Origin: Telopea speciosissima
Taxonomy: Eukaryota; Streptophyta; Magnoliopsida; Proteales; Proteaceae
Assembly: GCF_018873765.1 (NCBI RefSeq)
Contig: NC_057924.1
Coordinates: 14,719,001 to 14,783,000, forward strand
Reading direction: 5' to 3'
DNA: 64,000 nt
Of the stretch, positions 1 through 12,619 are shown piece after piece. Made by a program: the position numbers and the translations under genes. How positions within the stretch are numbered: position 1 is the stretch's first letter; every line of letters begins with the position of its first letter. The notes beneath the pieces were generated by a model that worked only from the letters and a program-made list of their open reading frames with translations, made no database searches and was not told where the DNA came from.

Positions 1-103
1 CTTTTGTCGTTATCTTTAGTTTCCCAAAAGATAAATTGGTATCCAAAGTCTCCCATTTTCAACCCAATAAAAAAAAAAAAAAAACACGTGTCCAGCATGC
101 AAG

Positions 104-200
104 GCTCCTACTATTGCAAGGTCTGGGAGTGATAAAAGTACGCAATCTTGCCCCCACTTCACGTAGAGGTTGTTCCTATGTTTCAAACCCGCAACTTGAT
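104..200 (+). repeat. dispersed SINE-like repeat fragment
   Basis: The segment reads 'aggctcctactattgcaagg', then 'tctggga', and ends in a tRNA B-box-like 'tttcaaacccgcaac'. Degenerate copies of the same core occur at about 445-517, 2540-2588 and 58705-58752, always in plus orientation. A tRNA-related SINE is the likeliest source, but no full-length copy or target duplication is seen. Confidence 0.4.
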
Positions 201-444
201 GAGTTCAATAGCACAACTTCACTGTTCTCCAAGGCTCACTCATTATTTTGTACCCAATCAATGATGCCAATATTTTAGGGATAGTATTCTAAATTACAAA
301 TTGGGCTTTTTTCTGTTTAGTCAAACGAAATGGATCCATTATAAATTACAAATTGGGCCTTTCTTTTGTTTTTCCATTCCAAATTATAAATTGGGCTTTC
401 TTTTGTTTAATCAAACGAAATGGATCCATCCTCTCTCTCTCAAA

Positions 445-517
445 AGGCTCATGCCATTGCAGGGTCTAGGGAGGGTCATAATGTATGTAGCCTTACCCCA
501 CTACGTAGAATATGACC
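445..517 (+). repeat. dispersed SINE-like repeat fragment
   Basis: Second copy of the core 'cattgcagggtctagggagg' followed by 'gtcataatgtatgtagcctt'. It is the same family as 104-200 and 2540-2588 and is truncated on both sides. Confidence 0.4.
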
Positions 518-625
518 AACAAAATATATTTTGTGTTACACACTATGCCATTGTCGTATTATCGTATACAAATGAAATGACATATCAGACCCCTATTGTG
601 GGAGGAGAGAGATAGACAAGTGCAA

Positions 626-764
626 ATCAAGTCCTTGTACAAGGACCATCCTTGGGACCTTGTAGCCACCCACATGGAATCCACTACCCCTTCTGTGGGT
701 CCTCTGGATTCCATTTGGTTGGCTACGAGGTCCCAAGGATGGTCCTCATACGAGGACCTGGTCC
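626..764. mobile_element. hairpin MITE-like element
   Basis: The left arm from about 630 (containing 'ggaccatccttgggacct', then 'gtagcc' and 'atggaatcc') is repeated in reverse complement by the right arm ending about 764 (containing 'aggtcccaaggatggtcc'). The two arms of roughly 60 bases flank a short loop, so the whole unit would fold into one hairpin. No coding capacity and no clear target duplication were found, so the superfamily is not assigned. Confidence 0.6.
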
Positions 765-1746
765 GAGCTCAAGATAGACATAAGGAGACGATAGGGTACA
801 CTACATAGTCAGACAGAGAACTCAATCCTTTTTTTATTAAGAACCAAACATCATTACCGCATCAAGTATCAAGTGAGATCTATTAATAATTAACAATTTG
901 TTTAAGGGTACGCAAGTAATTATTTTCTTAACCACTTTGGATTACCCAAATTTTCCAACCCACAATGGCACTAAAAGAATTGGCTCCCTATAATATAATA
1001 ATTCCTTTTTATTGAGATCCAATTTCATTTCTACTTGTTTCTTTTATATAATTAAAAGCTGGATTTCGTTTTTAAAAAAAATTGTGTTAAAACAAAAGAA
1101 TCACAAAAGGAGACCAGTTTTATGGAAAGATTTCCGGTCCAACCATCAGCCTTGGCTATCAGAATGTTAGGACTGCTAGGCCTAAATGATCTGGCACGTA
1201 CTCCACGTTTGGGATCATAGCCTTTGCCCATAGGAATCTCACTACATTAATATGGTCATGCACTAAATTGAGAGATGTGAAGAGACACTTACTTAACAAT
1301 AGTATTGGGAAATGCCTCTTGACATGGTGGTTTCTATAGTATGGTAGGGCACTAGCCTTAGTCCACCCCAATCGGATGTTAGACATTTTTATCCCCCCTC
1401 GTCCCCCTTGTCGTCTTTTCTTCTTGGAGTTGGGACACCACCATGGCCGACCTATTGTGCTGTCAGCCCTAGTGGCCTATAGGCTTAGGATGTGATAAAA
1501 ATAAAAAACAAATAATAGCACTTGTTTCTAGAATATAATCAGACTGGGTTGGGCCATGTTTTTAAAAATTTAAGCTCAGTGTTAGGATCCTCAATACTCA
1601 ACCTAGGACTGGCTTGGTCCAAGGTCAACTTGGCATATGCTTGTCTAGGGCCAGCCTATCTGAGCTTGGGCTTTTCAGGTTAAACTTGCATTCCTGTGAA
1701 TCTTTCATATAACCAATTGCTTTTATTATTATTATTATTATTATTT

Positions 1747-1914
1747 TTGTATTTATCAAAATTTTCCACTAACCTTCTTCCAATTAATACTATTATCAAA
1801 TCCCTCAATTGAGTTGACCTAATCCTATCTTTGTATTTATCAAAATTTTCTACTAATCTTGTTCCAATTAATACTATTATCAAATCCCTCAATTGAGTTG
1901 ACCTAACCTTATCT
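1747..1914. repeat. 84-bp tandem duplication
   Basis: Two adjacent copies, 1747-1830 and 1831-1914, each beginning 'ttgtatttatcaaaatttt' and ending in 'gttgacctaa' plus a few bases. They differ at only a few positions. There is no coding signal. Confidence 0.8.
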
Positions 1915-2539
1915 CTTTAATTAACTCTTCTAATTGCGAATATTTAGAACCTGTGCTAATGGTTTGGATATTTATTTTTACGGTGCAAGGTGCCAAATTC
2001 ATACACCAACACTCCTCCAGGGGATTGGAGCTGGCAATACAGGATGTAGAAACTGAAACCCATTCACGATGTAGAAAACATAATGTGACAAAAAGGAAAA
2101 ATAAATAAATAATCACAAAGCAAGGATATACGTGGTTCACCAAGGTGTTTATGTCTACAGGAAGCCTAGAGCAACCTTTACTAGCAATGGAGAAAAGGAT
2201 ACAATACAACTTTAAATTATTCATACCTCTTATGTTGCATGGATCCACAGTAAGCTATGAGCAGTTTTCACTAGTAATGGGAAAGGTTCTCTAAGCTGCC
2301 AGGGATGTGTACACTGGCATCCTCTCTCTACCTTTTTCTTTTTCACATGAAAATGATCGCATTGCCCTCCTGTGTACGAAACCATTCCATTATACCTCAT
2401 TGGTGAGCTCCTTTATGCCGCTTGTTAGAACATCCTCTCCCATAAGTGATATATGTTCTTTTAATTCATCGAAAACACCAGCAAAAGGATTGCTTCAGTA
2501 ATATATGCTCTCTTAGTAAAAAAGGGAGTACCCAATGTA

Positions 2540-2588
2540 CGAGGCTCCCGCCACTATAGGGTCTGGGGAGGGTCATAATGCATGCAAC
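2540..2588 (+). repeat. dispersed SINE-like repeat fragment
   Basis: Short copy with 'cactatagggtctggggagg' and 'gtcataatgcatgcaac', the same family as the fragments at 104-200 and 445-517. Confidence 0.4.
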
Positions 2589-3231
2589 TTTTTTTTGGTA
2601 GAAAGAACGGTAATCATTTATGCCCGCCCAATGCCAAACAAAAGAAATCAAGATACATAAAATAGATAGAAAGCATGATAAACACGAGGTATGGATATAT
2701 GTGATCTAAAACCAAGAAATGGAAATTGACTTGGTCTCACATGCCATTGACTGGACCATCTTTGGGGTGAGGGGACCACCTTTCGAGTAGACCGGCTTGC
2801 CCTCTAGGCTTCCACGAACTCTTTTTGTTTTATTTTTTTGGCTTTCACATTCCACGAACTCTCTCTTTTGAATCTATAAATTACCATTGGACTCAAAAAT
2901 ATTAGAATATACCTAAGTAAACGGATTCCACTTCTAGAAGCTAGAGCTGGAGAATTTATATTGCACGTTTGGCTGATGGAATTTGGAATGGAACATAAAA
3001 TTAAGCAAGACTTGATGGAATTGAGCACATGACAAAAAAAAAACATAAAAAAAATGGTCTGAGACATTTATTAAGATCGAATTTTAGAAAGAAAAAAATT
3101 GAAAATAGTGAACATGGTTCCACCGGATAAAATAAAATTTTTATTGTTATTTCTTAAGGTGTGAAATAATTGTAAGCTTATTTTTTCTCCTTTTAGTATT
3201 AACATATATTTCTTTCATTGATAGTAAAATC

Positions 3232-3620
3232 CTTTCATTTCACATGTGTATTTGAAAAGTGTGTAATACTAAATACAATTATAAATTATTTTAGAATTTA
3301 TTTTGGAAAAACTTTCCCATGATCCCAGAATGCAATTTCTCTCACATAAATTATAAAATTCTTTCATTTCACACGTGTATTTGAAAAGCGTGTGAGACTA
3401 ATAATATAATTTTAAATTATTTTAGAATATTTTTTGGAAAAACTTTCTCATGATCCGAGAATGCAATTTCTCTCTCACATAAATTATAAAATCTTTTCAT
3501 TTTACATGTGTATTTGAAAAACGTGTGAGACTAATAATACAATTTTAAATTATTTTAGAATTTCTTTTGGAAAACCTTTCCTATATTCTGAGAGTACAAT
3601 TTCTCTCACATGAATTATTT
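3232..3620. repeat. ~130-bp tandem repeat, three copies
   Basis: Three consecutive diverged copies start near 3232, 3361 and 3493, each with 'ctttcattt', then 'gtgtatttgaaaa', a 'taaattattttagaat' block, 'ggaaaa', and an 'aatttctct' end. The period is about 129-132 bases. It is AT-rich and has no coding potential. Confidence 0.8.
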
Positions 3621-4852
3621 TATTATTTTCTAACAAAAAAAAAGAATTAGATTATTATTTTTTCTTTCCTAAATATAAGAGTCCCATGTGGATGGTAACT
3701 TTTTCAAGACTGTTATTAATGTGGCGTATAGATTTCTCTCCACACTAGCAGCATAGAGAAGAACCCTCTCTCATTTTTTATTTTTTTTTTTTCGACTTAA
3801 AAAACTTTTGGGAATCAGACAAAGATGGTTACACGTTTTTTTAGTTAAACACGTTTAAATAAACTTATATAGAGGTATCAGTCCCTTTATAAAATATGAA
3901 ATACAGACAACTTATACTGAAAAAACTGAATAAAATGATAGAAATATCCAAACTCTATATTTTGGTCCCCTACAGAATTGGTCCATGAAACGGAATTTAC
4001 AATCATAATTCATGACTCACATATCTCAATAACATAAATGAGATTTGGTGCCTGGTTTCATCCCTTCATAGGTTTCTACCCATCCAAGAGCATGACCTAA
4101 TTTAAAATCTAGGAGGTTCTAGTGAAGTCTAGATTATTTATGATTGGAGAAAAGTTCTATATGGGGGATGTACCGCCCACGCCAAGACACAAAGAAAGGG
4201 ATGCAAAATGACTATCCTGCCCCTAATAAAAGATGAAAATTCCACTCCCATGATGCCAACGTGTGCTCTCATTGATCTCCCTATAAGCAAGCGGTTTATG
4301 GCAAAGAAAACCCTGGGAGTAGGAGTGGGGATGGGGTGAGGAATGTCTCAAAACACGGAATTGAGGATTGAATTGACTGGAATTTATCCCAAGAACCCTA
4401 GAATCGGTCATCAGATCTGAAAATTCAACGATTCTAGGATTTCTTGGCGTGAATTGGCCATCTCGAATTGGGATCGATTATGGTTGATTTCAATTCATTC
4501 TTGATTTTTGAAACAGGGGAACTAAATTTTATGTGTATTATGGAAGAAAGTGTACAGTGTAAGAAGATGATCATTCATTGAGGAATTGGATCGTCATTTC
4601 CAGCCGAATTGAAGGATCTGAATCTTGATTCAAAAACTAGAACGAATTTTTAGGGTTCAAGCATATTTCGATCAAATCAGAATCAACTTAGGCCGATCCA
4701 TTGCTGAGTCCGCTCCCTCAAACCTTGAAGAGAGAGAGAGACAGAGAGAGAGAGGTTCATATATGTATATCAAGTGATTCAACCCCAAAGGTGTTGCTCA
4801 GTTGAGGGAGTGTCCTTAAATCGACATGCGTCCTAAGTTCAACTCCCCTATT

Positions 4853-5047
4853 CCCTTGGGGTCAGCCCCATGACTTCTATGGTTCTCATAGGATCCAGTG
4901 TTGACTCAATGCGTGTGTGTACGGAGATATGCATGTACCCAAGGACTAGTGGACTCCCTTGGGGTTAGCCCCATGGTTTCTATGGTTCTTATAGGATTTG
5001 ATGTTGATTCAATATGCGTGTGTAGAAGCATATGCGCGTACCTAGGT
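4853..5047. repeat. ~103-bp tandem duplication
   Basis: Two copies starting at 4853 and 4956, each with 'cccttgggg', 'agccccatg', 'tctatggttct' and a GT/AT-rich tail ending in a 'gtacc' motif. The copies are diverged at many positions. Confidence 0.7.
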
Positions 5048-6693
5048 ACAAAGCATAAACATCATAATTTTATAATCTGTGGTAAGATTCTAAAGGTTTG
5101 TGGTTGATTTGTCAGTATAAATATCAGTATGTCATCTAACATGTTCATATTAGGGTAAGTGGGAGTTTATTAGCAACATGATGTTATTACAGCTATCTAA
5201 CATGATGGTGACTGAATTCAGTCAACAGACCAAAGAATTTTTTTATTTTTTTTATTTTTTATTTTGGGGGGATGAAATAGACCAAAGAAAGTTGCTCACA
5301 AGTCTTTAGGAGTAATTATACTTGTAGTGACTTTTTTGTTGTTTGCTTTGATTTTAACGATCTCAATTTTTTCTTTTAATTTATAAAAATAATCAAAAAG
5401 AAAGTCGTTTTTCCATGAGCTGCCAGAGAAATATTAAAGCCTTAATGGGGGACCAAGATATCATTAATTATTAATTTTTTGTACTTGTTTCTTGGGGTTT
5501 CCTGAACTATTTCTTAGAAGGTAAATCATCACCCTAATGTTTAAGATAAACTATTTAATTAGAAGGAAAGAACAAAGCAAGATCTTGTGGGATTAGGCGA
5601 AATCTTCTCTCCTGTGTTACTTAAGATACTTTCTGGAAAAAAAAAAAAAAATTTAAATTATTTGGTAAACCTCTTCCGTAAAAGCGTAGACGAGCCGTGC
5701 AGCAATTGAAGCGTCATGGCATTACGTCCACCCAGATCTGGTAGCCTAGGTTGCAGCACCAAAAAGGTGGGGTGGCCATTTGCATCCCTATGTTGTGGGA
5801 TCTGAGACTCTGAGAGGAATTACATGTAAAGCCTTTATCCTAACAAGTTAGTTCTAGAAACTGTTTAAAAAAGGAAAAAACACTTCGTTATAGAAACACC
5901 TAAAGGTGGAGAACAAGGTTTAAGAATTCGGAATTGAGTACAGGTCCTCCAAGATCGATCTAATTTGAGTATAGTTTTAGTTAATGGTATCGGATCGGAT
6001 ATCGGTTCGTTTTGAAACCAATATTAATACATATTGTTTTGTATTAATCTATTAGATGTTTTGGCCCTAAAAAAAAAATTCAAATATTAACATTATTTTG
6101 ATCATTTCACTCTCAATTCATATCATACCATCACAGGTATTGGTATTGGTGTGGACTGATACGACCAATTCAACAATAACCATTCCTAAAACCCTGGTTC
6201 CTATTTGACAAACTAACAGTGCCGCCCTTGAGGAGGTTATATGGTTATTTCAGTAAACTACCTGTATAGGGTTATTTGTAGCAAGTATTCTTTCTCTATT
6301 ATTTATCGGAGAAAGGAGTGAGGATGAGTGACTATAACTCTATTATTCATTGATAGTGAAAAAACATATCTCATCTCATCATAGATGTATACAATCTTAC
6401 TGAATCACGTAAATCTTTGTGTTATATGATTGTTGTTTGTAATTTCTATTCATTTCTTGTATCGTTTTTTAAGTTATCATTTCCTACGCCACTAGCCACT
6501 AGGTCGGAGTTGTTCAGAATTAATGAGAATCAATTGAAATCAATTAATATAGAATTAGTCACATTCATGAACAATAGATTTGGATGCCAAATCAGCCGAT
6601 TCTATTCACTTTTTAGAACAAGCAGGGTGGATATTTTCCACTTTGTCATGTTGGTTTTTTTTTTTCAAAAAATTAAATAAATAAAGGGAAGTA

Positions 6694-6846
6694 GTTCTCT
6701 GGCTAGGAGTGTGGCCTACGCCAGCACTCTCATGTGTCTATATCTCTCCTCCTCAAAACAAGAGGGTAAATATATCTTTTCATATGAAAAGAAGAGAGAT
6801 AGACTTATGGGAGTGTTGACATAGGCCACACTTCGAGACAGAGAGC
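6694..6846. mobile_element. hairpin MITE-like element
   Basis: Left arm 'tctctggctaggagtgtggc' followed by 'ctacgccagcactctca' is matched in reverse complement by the right arm ('gagtgttgacataggccaca', then 'cttcgagacagagag'). Arms are about 50 bases with a few mismatches. No coding capacity. The superfamily is unclear because no convincing target duplication was found. Confidence 0.6.
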
Positions 6847-9249
6847 TTTCTCTCATAAATAAAATAATACATGTGAGGAGATATGCTTAAACTCAGAGAT
6901 CTTTTCAAAAAAAACTGAAAATAAACCCTAGATTTTTTTTTTCCCACATCGGTTCAGATCATTAGGATTCTTTGTGCTGCCCAAGAGGAGCGCCAATCCA
7001 TGTGCTTAAATAAGGGGAACCTGAAGAAAAGATTTGGTCAAAAAGTCAAACCTAATCCACCGATCATTACCGTCAATCCAATAGTTCTACCAATGGATTC
7101 TACTACAACGATGTACCATTTTGTGTGGTTTTAGTCTCAAGTTTGACTTGACAGCAACAGTAGGAGCGGTGGTGTTGTGTTGTCGTGTTGGGTCCACCCT
7201 GTTGATTGATATGACTCATTGATACGTGGAAGCCACATCTGATTATATCCTAAACCAGATTTTTAAGGTACATACAGTATACAGATCATAACGATAAGGA
7301 ACAACCCATGGTGTTGCCCTATCCACAAGGTCCCCCAACTGCCCTACACGGCTACACAGCTACCTACCGGGCCATTGGCTGGTACCACCCAAATGACAGA
7401 AATGCCATTCCACCTTCTCACAAGAAACTTTTTTAAAGAAAAAAAAAAAAAAGCATAGGGGAAATGTTTCGTTGGGAAGCGTGGCCCCTATGCATGCACA
7501 AGGGCCAATGGGAGTATGCAGAAACATCCGTCATTTCACATTTCATGGGATGTGTCTGGACGCTCCCTGATAGAGTTCTTATTCCCCAAAACTAATACAA
7601 CACTCTCTTATGTGGGTGACAAACGGTTGGTTTCAGTCTGGTTTAAGATAGGACCAAGACATATTGGTTCAAGATTGAAATCGACCGATATGTTTTGCGG
7701 TTTTCAAAATTGGACCGAAACCTATTTCTTGCCTATCAATGTGGTTGGCCGATTTCGATCCATTATTGGACTCATATCGACCATGATCGACTCAATCTAT
7801 GATTAAACCGGATCGTAAACAAAACAAGCTAAGCTGAAACCCCTTCAAGAATTATGGTTTTAAGAATTTGAAACCAATTGACCTAATCGGTCGGTGTTGA
7901 TCCTAATTTCAGCTGAGTAGAATTTGGTTGATTCGGGTCTGTATGGCAACGTTTTTTGTTCTAAAATACGTTTTTGAATTAGAAACTTTTTTTTTTTTTG
8001 TGTAATTCTGTATCGACAAATGTTGTATGGTAAAACTGAAAAAAAAAATTGTTTCTACCACTAGAAAAAAAAAAAAAAAAACACATAAATTGCATACTAA
8101 GAGAAGAATTTCTTCTACTTTATGGTGATAATAGTGGTCGTGGAAGTGGAGGTGGAAGGTGGTGGCGGTGATAATGTAGTGGGGGTGCCAGAATCATTTC
8201 TATTATCCGACTTGTTTGAAAAAAAATATAACAACAGACCAGACAATACATACAAGTTCTATTCCATTTCTATCCTCAAAAGCCGAAAAAACACTAGAAA
8301 TGATTTTTTGAAAGATTACAATACAGACCCTTCTTGACCAATTCCAGCCGATTCCAATCCGGAACTCCCCCATTCCGAGTTTTGAATCATTGTTAATCAG
8401 TATAGGGAGGTGGCATTTTTTGGTAATTCAGCTTAAGAATTAAGAAAACAAGAACAATTCTATTAAAAAAAGAAAAAGAAAACAACAACAATGCGGTGGG
8501 GCCAATAGTGTCTCATTAGCAATCATTCTCCATTTTATTTCAATCTTTTAATCAATCTTTTAATGTTAATAAAGTTTCTCGCTTTTATTAAGTTGTAGAA
8601 CAAGTGGGTAGGTCCCATCATCATTGGATAAGCCAAGGTACATCAACGTCATGAGATGAGGCCACTTGGCGACGCCAATACAAAGATGTGATGGTGGCTC
8701 CCACACGTAAAGACTCAAGATAAGCCTCCATCGTTAAACCATTTTAAATAACATTTCTTTCGAAATCAAAAGTGTAAAAGTATTTTAAAAAAGGGCAATA
8801 GAATGCTACACTAGCACTCTCTCCTCCTCATGTGAAAAGTCACCTCCGATCCCGAAATAAAACACATAGGAGAATTGGCCTAAGCCAAACTGCCTTACAG
8901 AAAATTACTTCTCTTTTTAAAAAATAAAAATAAAGAAATCAGCATCAAATAAATATTTATTATTAGAATATTCGTGTCCGAGTCTTCCGAGTATATCCGG
9001 ATAATTCCGGAACCTCACATTATTGCAAAGTGGGGCCCAGACCGACGTGGATCCCAGCTGTTTAATCTATTTCCTAAGCCCTCTACCCCCAACAACTTAA
9101 TCGTCTAGTTATATCCACCAACGCTAATCTGACACATGTACCACAGCTAGACAAAGTCATGTTCGCGGCGGCTCGTTCGTCCACGTTGGCAGGTGGGTCC
9201 CGTTACCCTAACCATCTCTTTACTTCCTTTGCCTTGCGAGTTGCGGCTT

Positions 9250-9257
9250 TATATAAA
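9250..9257 (+). promoter_or_regulatory. candidate TATA box of the DUF506 gene
   Basis: TATATAAA lies 77 bases upstream of the ATG of the DUF506 gene, so a start site near 9280-9290 would give a short leader. Inferred from position and consensus only. Confidence 0.5.
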
Positions 9258-9333
9258 TCTCGTTTATCTTTCATTCTTTTCAAACACGTGAGTGAGTCAA
9301 GGAGTCTCAAATATCAGAATTTGGACAGAAGCA

Positions 9334-10561
9334 ATGACCGGAGCAACGGCGAGAATTCCGGTGAAATCTCGGAATCTGATACTAGGTGATTATGAGATCA
9401 AATTTCTCGGGGAAAAAGCGAGTCTTCACGATATGTTCTTTGGGTTTCTAGAGGAAGGAGAAGAGTGGTCGGAATCTTCCTGTAGTACCGATTCCGGCGG
9501 TAGGTACAGTGATGATGCCGGCGACGAAGAGGAACAAGATGAAAATGCTAGCAGCGCTGAAGAGAGCAAAGCTTTCTGGGAGACTCAGCACCAGCTTCTC
9601 AATGTAAGTTTTACATAATCCAACCACTCTGCAACATATGGGCCACCACTAGAATGGCTCAGAAAAAAAAACCTGTCACGATGTTCCACCTGAGATTCGT
9701 TCTTTTGTCAAAAAAAAACTTCTGTTTGTGTCATTTTATGAGAATTTGATAGTACAGAAGCAACGATTAACTGGCTTTTCCACCGATTTACAGGCAACCT
9801 TGTCAAGAACAAGTTCTGTGGAGTCAAGGATCCGTCAGGCCACTAAAGAGGCTTTAAGAGAATCCCAAAAAGCAGGAAATGTTTGTGTTTGCCGGAATCC
9901 CGTCCCTGGTGGTTGCCGGAATTGCTTGCGCAGAGACATTTCTGAACGTCTTCGGAATGCCGGTTTCAATTGTGCCATTTGCAAATCTAAGTGGAGAAGT
10001 TCACCGGAGATCCCATCAGGTATAAAACCAAACCAGACGAAATTAAGGCTTTTCTTACCCCAATTCAAAATTTAATTTTCCGTTCTGTCATTCAGTTGAT
10101 CTCATGTATGTGCTTGTTTCTGTTTCATCATCACAGGAGAACATACCTACCTAGATGTTATCGATAAATCCTCCAAGAAAGGAGAAGTAAGGGTTTTAAT
10201 AGAGTTAAATTTCCGGGCAGAGTTTGAGATGGCAAGAGCTAGCGATGAATATAACCGGCTAATCAACCGGCTACCGGAAGTTCTAGTTGGAAAGGGGGAA
10301 AGGCTAAAAAGCCTGGTTAAGATACTCTGTTCGGCAGCTAAGAAATGCATGAAGGAGAACAAAATGCATATGGGACCATGGAGAAAACACAAGTACATGC
10401 AGGCTAAGTGGTTTGGCACCTGTGAACGGATAGCACCGGCGCCGCTCTTCTCTACAACAATCTCCGATCGACCACCCAAACCTCCTAGGGCTTCTATGCT
10501 AACATTTGACTTGCTTGAAAAGCTGCCCACCTTACAACCTAAGGCTGTTGAGGTGGTCTAA
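9334..10561 (+). CDS. DUF506 (PDDEXK-like, PF04720) family protein
   Basis: Three exons, 9334-9603, 9794-10019 and 10137-10561, give 306 residues and a stop at 10559-10561. All introns are GT-AG (AAT|gtaagt; cag|gca; tcag|gtataa; acag|ga) and the frame is continuous. The N-terminal part (residues ~1-90) has a LGDYEIKFLG-type start and a long acidic serine-rich stretch. The middle has RTSSVESRIR, then a cysteine-rich block with VCVCRN, CRNCLRRD and CAICKSKW. The C-terminal half has RVLIELNFRAEFEMAR, LPEVLVGK and PWRKHKYMQAKW, the hallmark of plant DUF506. Family members are classed by fold as PDDEXK-like, and their biochemical role is not settled. Some Arabidopsis members have been linked to root-hair growth. 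I chose the ATG at 9334 because the conserved start follows it and an upstream ATG (9292) precedes the usual family start. The gene looks intact and stands alone between repeats. Confidence 0.92.
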
Positions 10562-10731
10562 TCTACTCCAGAACAAAGTTTTGTTTTTTTCTTTTTTCTG
10601 TAATTTTTTTGTTGGTTTTGGGTGTTGTTTTGGGGTATAGGTTTGAGACTTGTTTGTGGTCCACTACTGTTCCTAAGACCTGTACATTATCCACCCTTCC
10701 TTCACCTTTGTATATTTCAAGAGAGAATAGA

Positions 10732-10737
10732 AATAAA
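10732..10737 (+). terminator. candidate polyadenylation signal, DUF506 gene
   Basis: AATAAA lies about 170 bases after the stop codon of the DUF506 gene, following a T-rich 3' UTR-like stretch. Positional inference. Confidence 0.45.
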
Positions 10738-10739
10738 AA

Positions 10740-11476
10740 TGGATTGAATTATGGATCATGAAATCATGGAGTCAATTAACTAGTTTTCATTGTATTTTAT
10801 TAGTTTTACTTTAAAAAAAAATTCATCTTCTAAGGCAGGCCATTTTATCCCAATTAAATGGAATCAGTAACATGGATATGTGCCCTCAAATGAGCTCTTA
10901 TTCGAGGTTATATTTGATACAAGGCTTAAGCAATGCATGTCTTTCCTCATTTCTTCTAGTGTCATTTTAGGTTGGTTCCTAATTCTTTTAATTCTTCCAA
11001 TCTGATCAAATCACTCCTCCATAGTCCATACTGGAGCATCTAAAGGTCTATGTTGAACTTTGTCATGCTATCTCATATGATTTTCTCATAGCTTATCATG
11101 TATCGTAGCCACTCCCAAATCAACTTTAATATGATCATCCTTAACTAGTCTCCAAAATATAAATGATATATGGATTATCTCAACCCAACCTAAATCAATG
11201 ACATTTTGACCTATTTCTATTTTCCACCCAAAAGAATTGAGGATAATTTTAGCACCTTATGCAGACAAATGCTAATCGAATTCAAATGACATTAGGGAGA
11301 TTTTTTTTTCTAGTCTAATAACTCTTGAGGGTATATCTCTATTCTGACACAAATGTTTGTCATATGTTAGATTGGATGGATTTGAAATTTTGTGAACATG
11401 TAGATCTCAAAGTTCTAGATTGGATCGAGTTAAAATTTTGTAAACATGTAGGTCCTAAAGTCCCTTGCTCATATGT
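10740..11476. other. intergenic, no gene seen
   Basis: AT-rich sequence between the DUF506 gene and the MULE-type MITE. No frame has a recognisable domain. A degenerate internal repeat of 'tagattggat' type sentences occurs at 11370-11430. Confidence 0.6.
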
Positions 11477-11693
11477 GGAGATTATTTTGTTGCTACACTT
11501 GTAGTAGGAATGTTCCTGCTACAAGGCTTAGCATCAAAAGAAATGGAATAATTCACTTCCCCTTTGCGTTCATAAATACCCTCATAGGTTTTAATATTTT
11601 CTAAGTTACCCTTTAAGATCTCATTTCCTTGGCTACCAGCCTTATAGCAGAAACATTCCTGCCATGTACAAGTGTAGCAGCAAAATTTCATCC
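11477..11693. mobile_element. MULE-type foldback MITE with 10-bp TSD
   Basis: The 217-base element begins GGAGATTATTTTGTTGCTAC and its right end is the approximate inverse (revcomp GGATGAAATTTTGCTGCTAC). The inverted arms extend about 65 bases, through 'ggaatgttcctgctacaagg'. It is flanked by a perfect 10-base direct repeat GCTCATATGT at 11467-11476 and 11694-11703. TSDs of 9-11 bases are typical of Mutator-like elements. No coding capacity, so it would depend on a transposase elsewhere. A half copy is present near 21884-21960. Confidence 0.8.
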
Positions 11694-11703
11694 GCTCATA
11701 TGT

Positions 11704-12600
11704 CAAGTTTTAAAAAATTTGGTAAAATATAACTTTGAAAATCTGGTAAAAATTTTTTTTTTAAGAAGAAATTGAAAACTTAAAAAAAAAAAAAAAACAG
11801 AAAGGGAATATACAAATAAAAGATTGAACCAAAGTTGAGGTTTAATAAGTGATCAATCTAAACCATACCTAGACATCTAGGAGGTTGAAATTATCACAAC
11901 ACCCTTTTCATGTGGCAAAACTTTGTACTAATCTAAAAGAACTTTAACCAAATAGGTAAATTCCAAGCAGCAACCTAACAGAGAGTAAGGCTATACATAT
12001 TAATTAGCCCACTCTTAGATGGGATTTATTACATGTCTCAATGGTTTGTGGAATTTTTATCACTTGCGGTTCTCCTGTCTGGTACGATTTCCTAGTGCCT
12101 CTAATAAAAGAGGGGTGGACCTCACCCAAATAATATTCAGTCAGGAGGTGAAATGATCATTTCAGCCCTCTATAAGAGGACCTCGGGGGATAAAGAACTT
12201 TCTCTTCTAACACAACCAGCCACTTGGGTTACATGAGTGGATCTAAGTGATGAAAGATCCACAACCACTTCATTTGTGAAGCTTTAGCTCAAAACAAATA
12301 GTGGAGGTAAGGTCAAAATTGAGTTCAAAGTGACAAAATTTATGAAAATATCATTAGATTATATTCTATTTTAGTGCAACGACATTCTTGTTATTTTGTG
12401 AAACCTTGATGCACTTTGTAACAGCTTGACATGGTTGGTTCATGCTAAAACTTGAAACTTGAGATGATCTATCCCATGAACCACCCACATCCATCCAAGT
12501 TTGGGCACATGGCAAGGCAATGTCACCTTCACGGAGAAGACAAAATTCACGGACCCTCATGACAATCACTTCTTTTCCCCCATAATAAAAAGCAACATAA
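11704..12600. other. intergenic, no gene seen
   Basis: AT-rich noncoding sequence with poly-T and poly-A runs. No frame with a recognisable domain, tRNA-like fold or clear repeat structure was seen. Confidence 0.6.
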
Positions 12601-12619
12601 GTACTATTCATGTTTTGAG

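Larger units (their letters stand above)
1..9200. other. intergenic, AT-rich, no gene seen
   Basis: No open frame in this stretch shows a recognisable domain, and the frames present are short and low-complexity. It holds poly-A and poly-T runs, a GA-rich tract near 4729-4755, an ATT tract near 1724-1745, short tandem duplications and hairpin MITE-like repeats listed separately. Nothing here looks like a promoter or exon of a nearby gene except the last ~100 bases, which lead into the DUF506 gene. Confidence 0.7.

Noticed and set aside
10147-10530. 127-aa minus-strand ORF
   Set aside because: It is a shadow of the third exon of the DUF506 gene on the plus strand.
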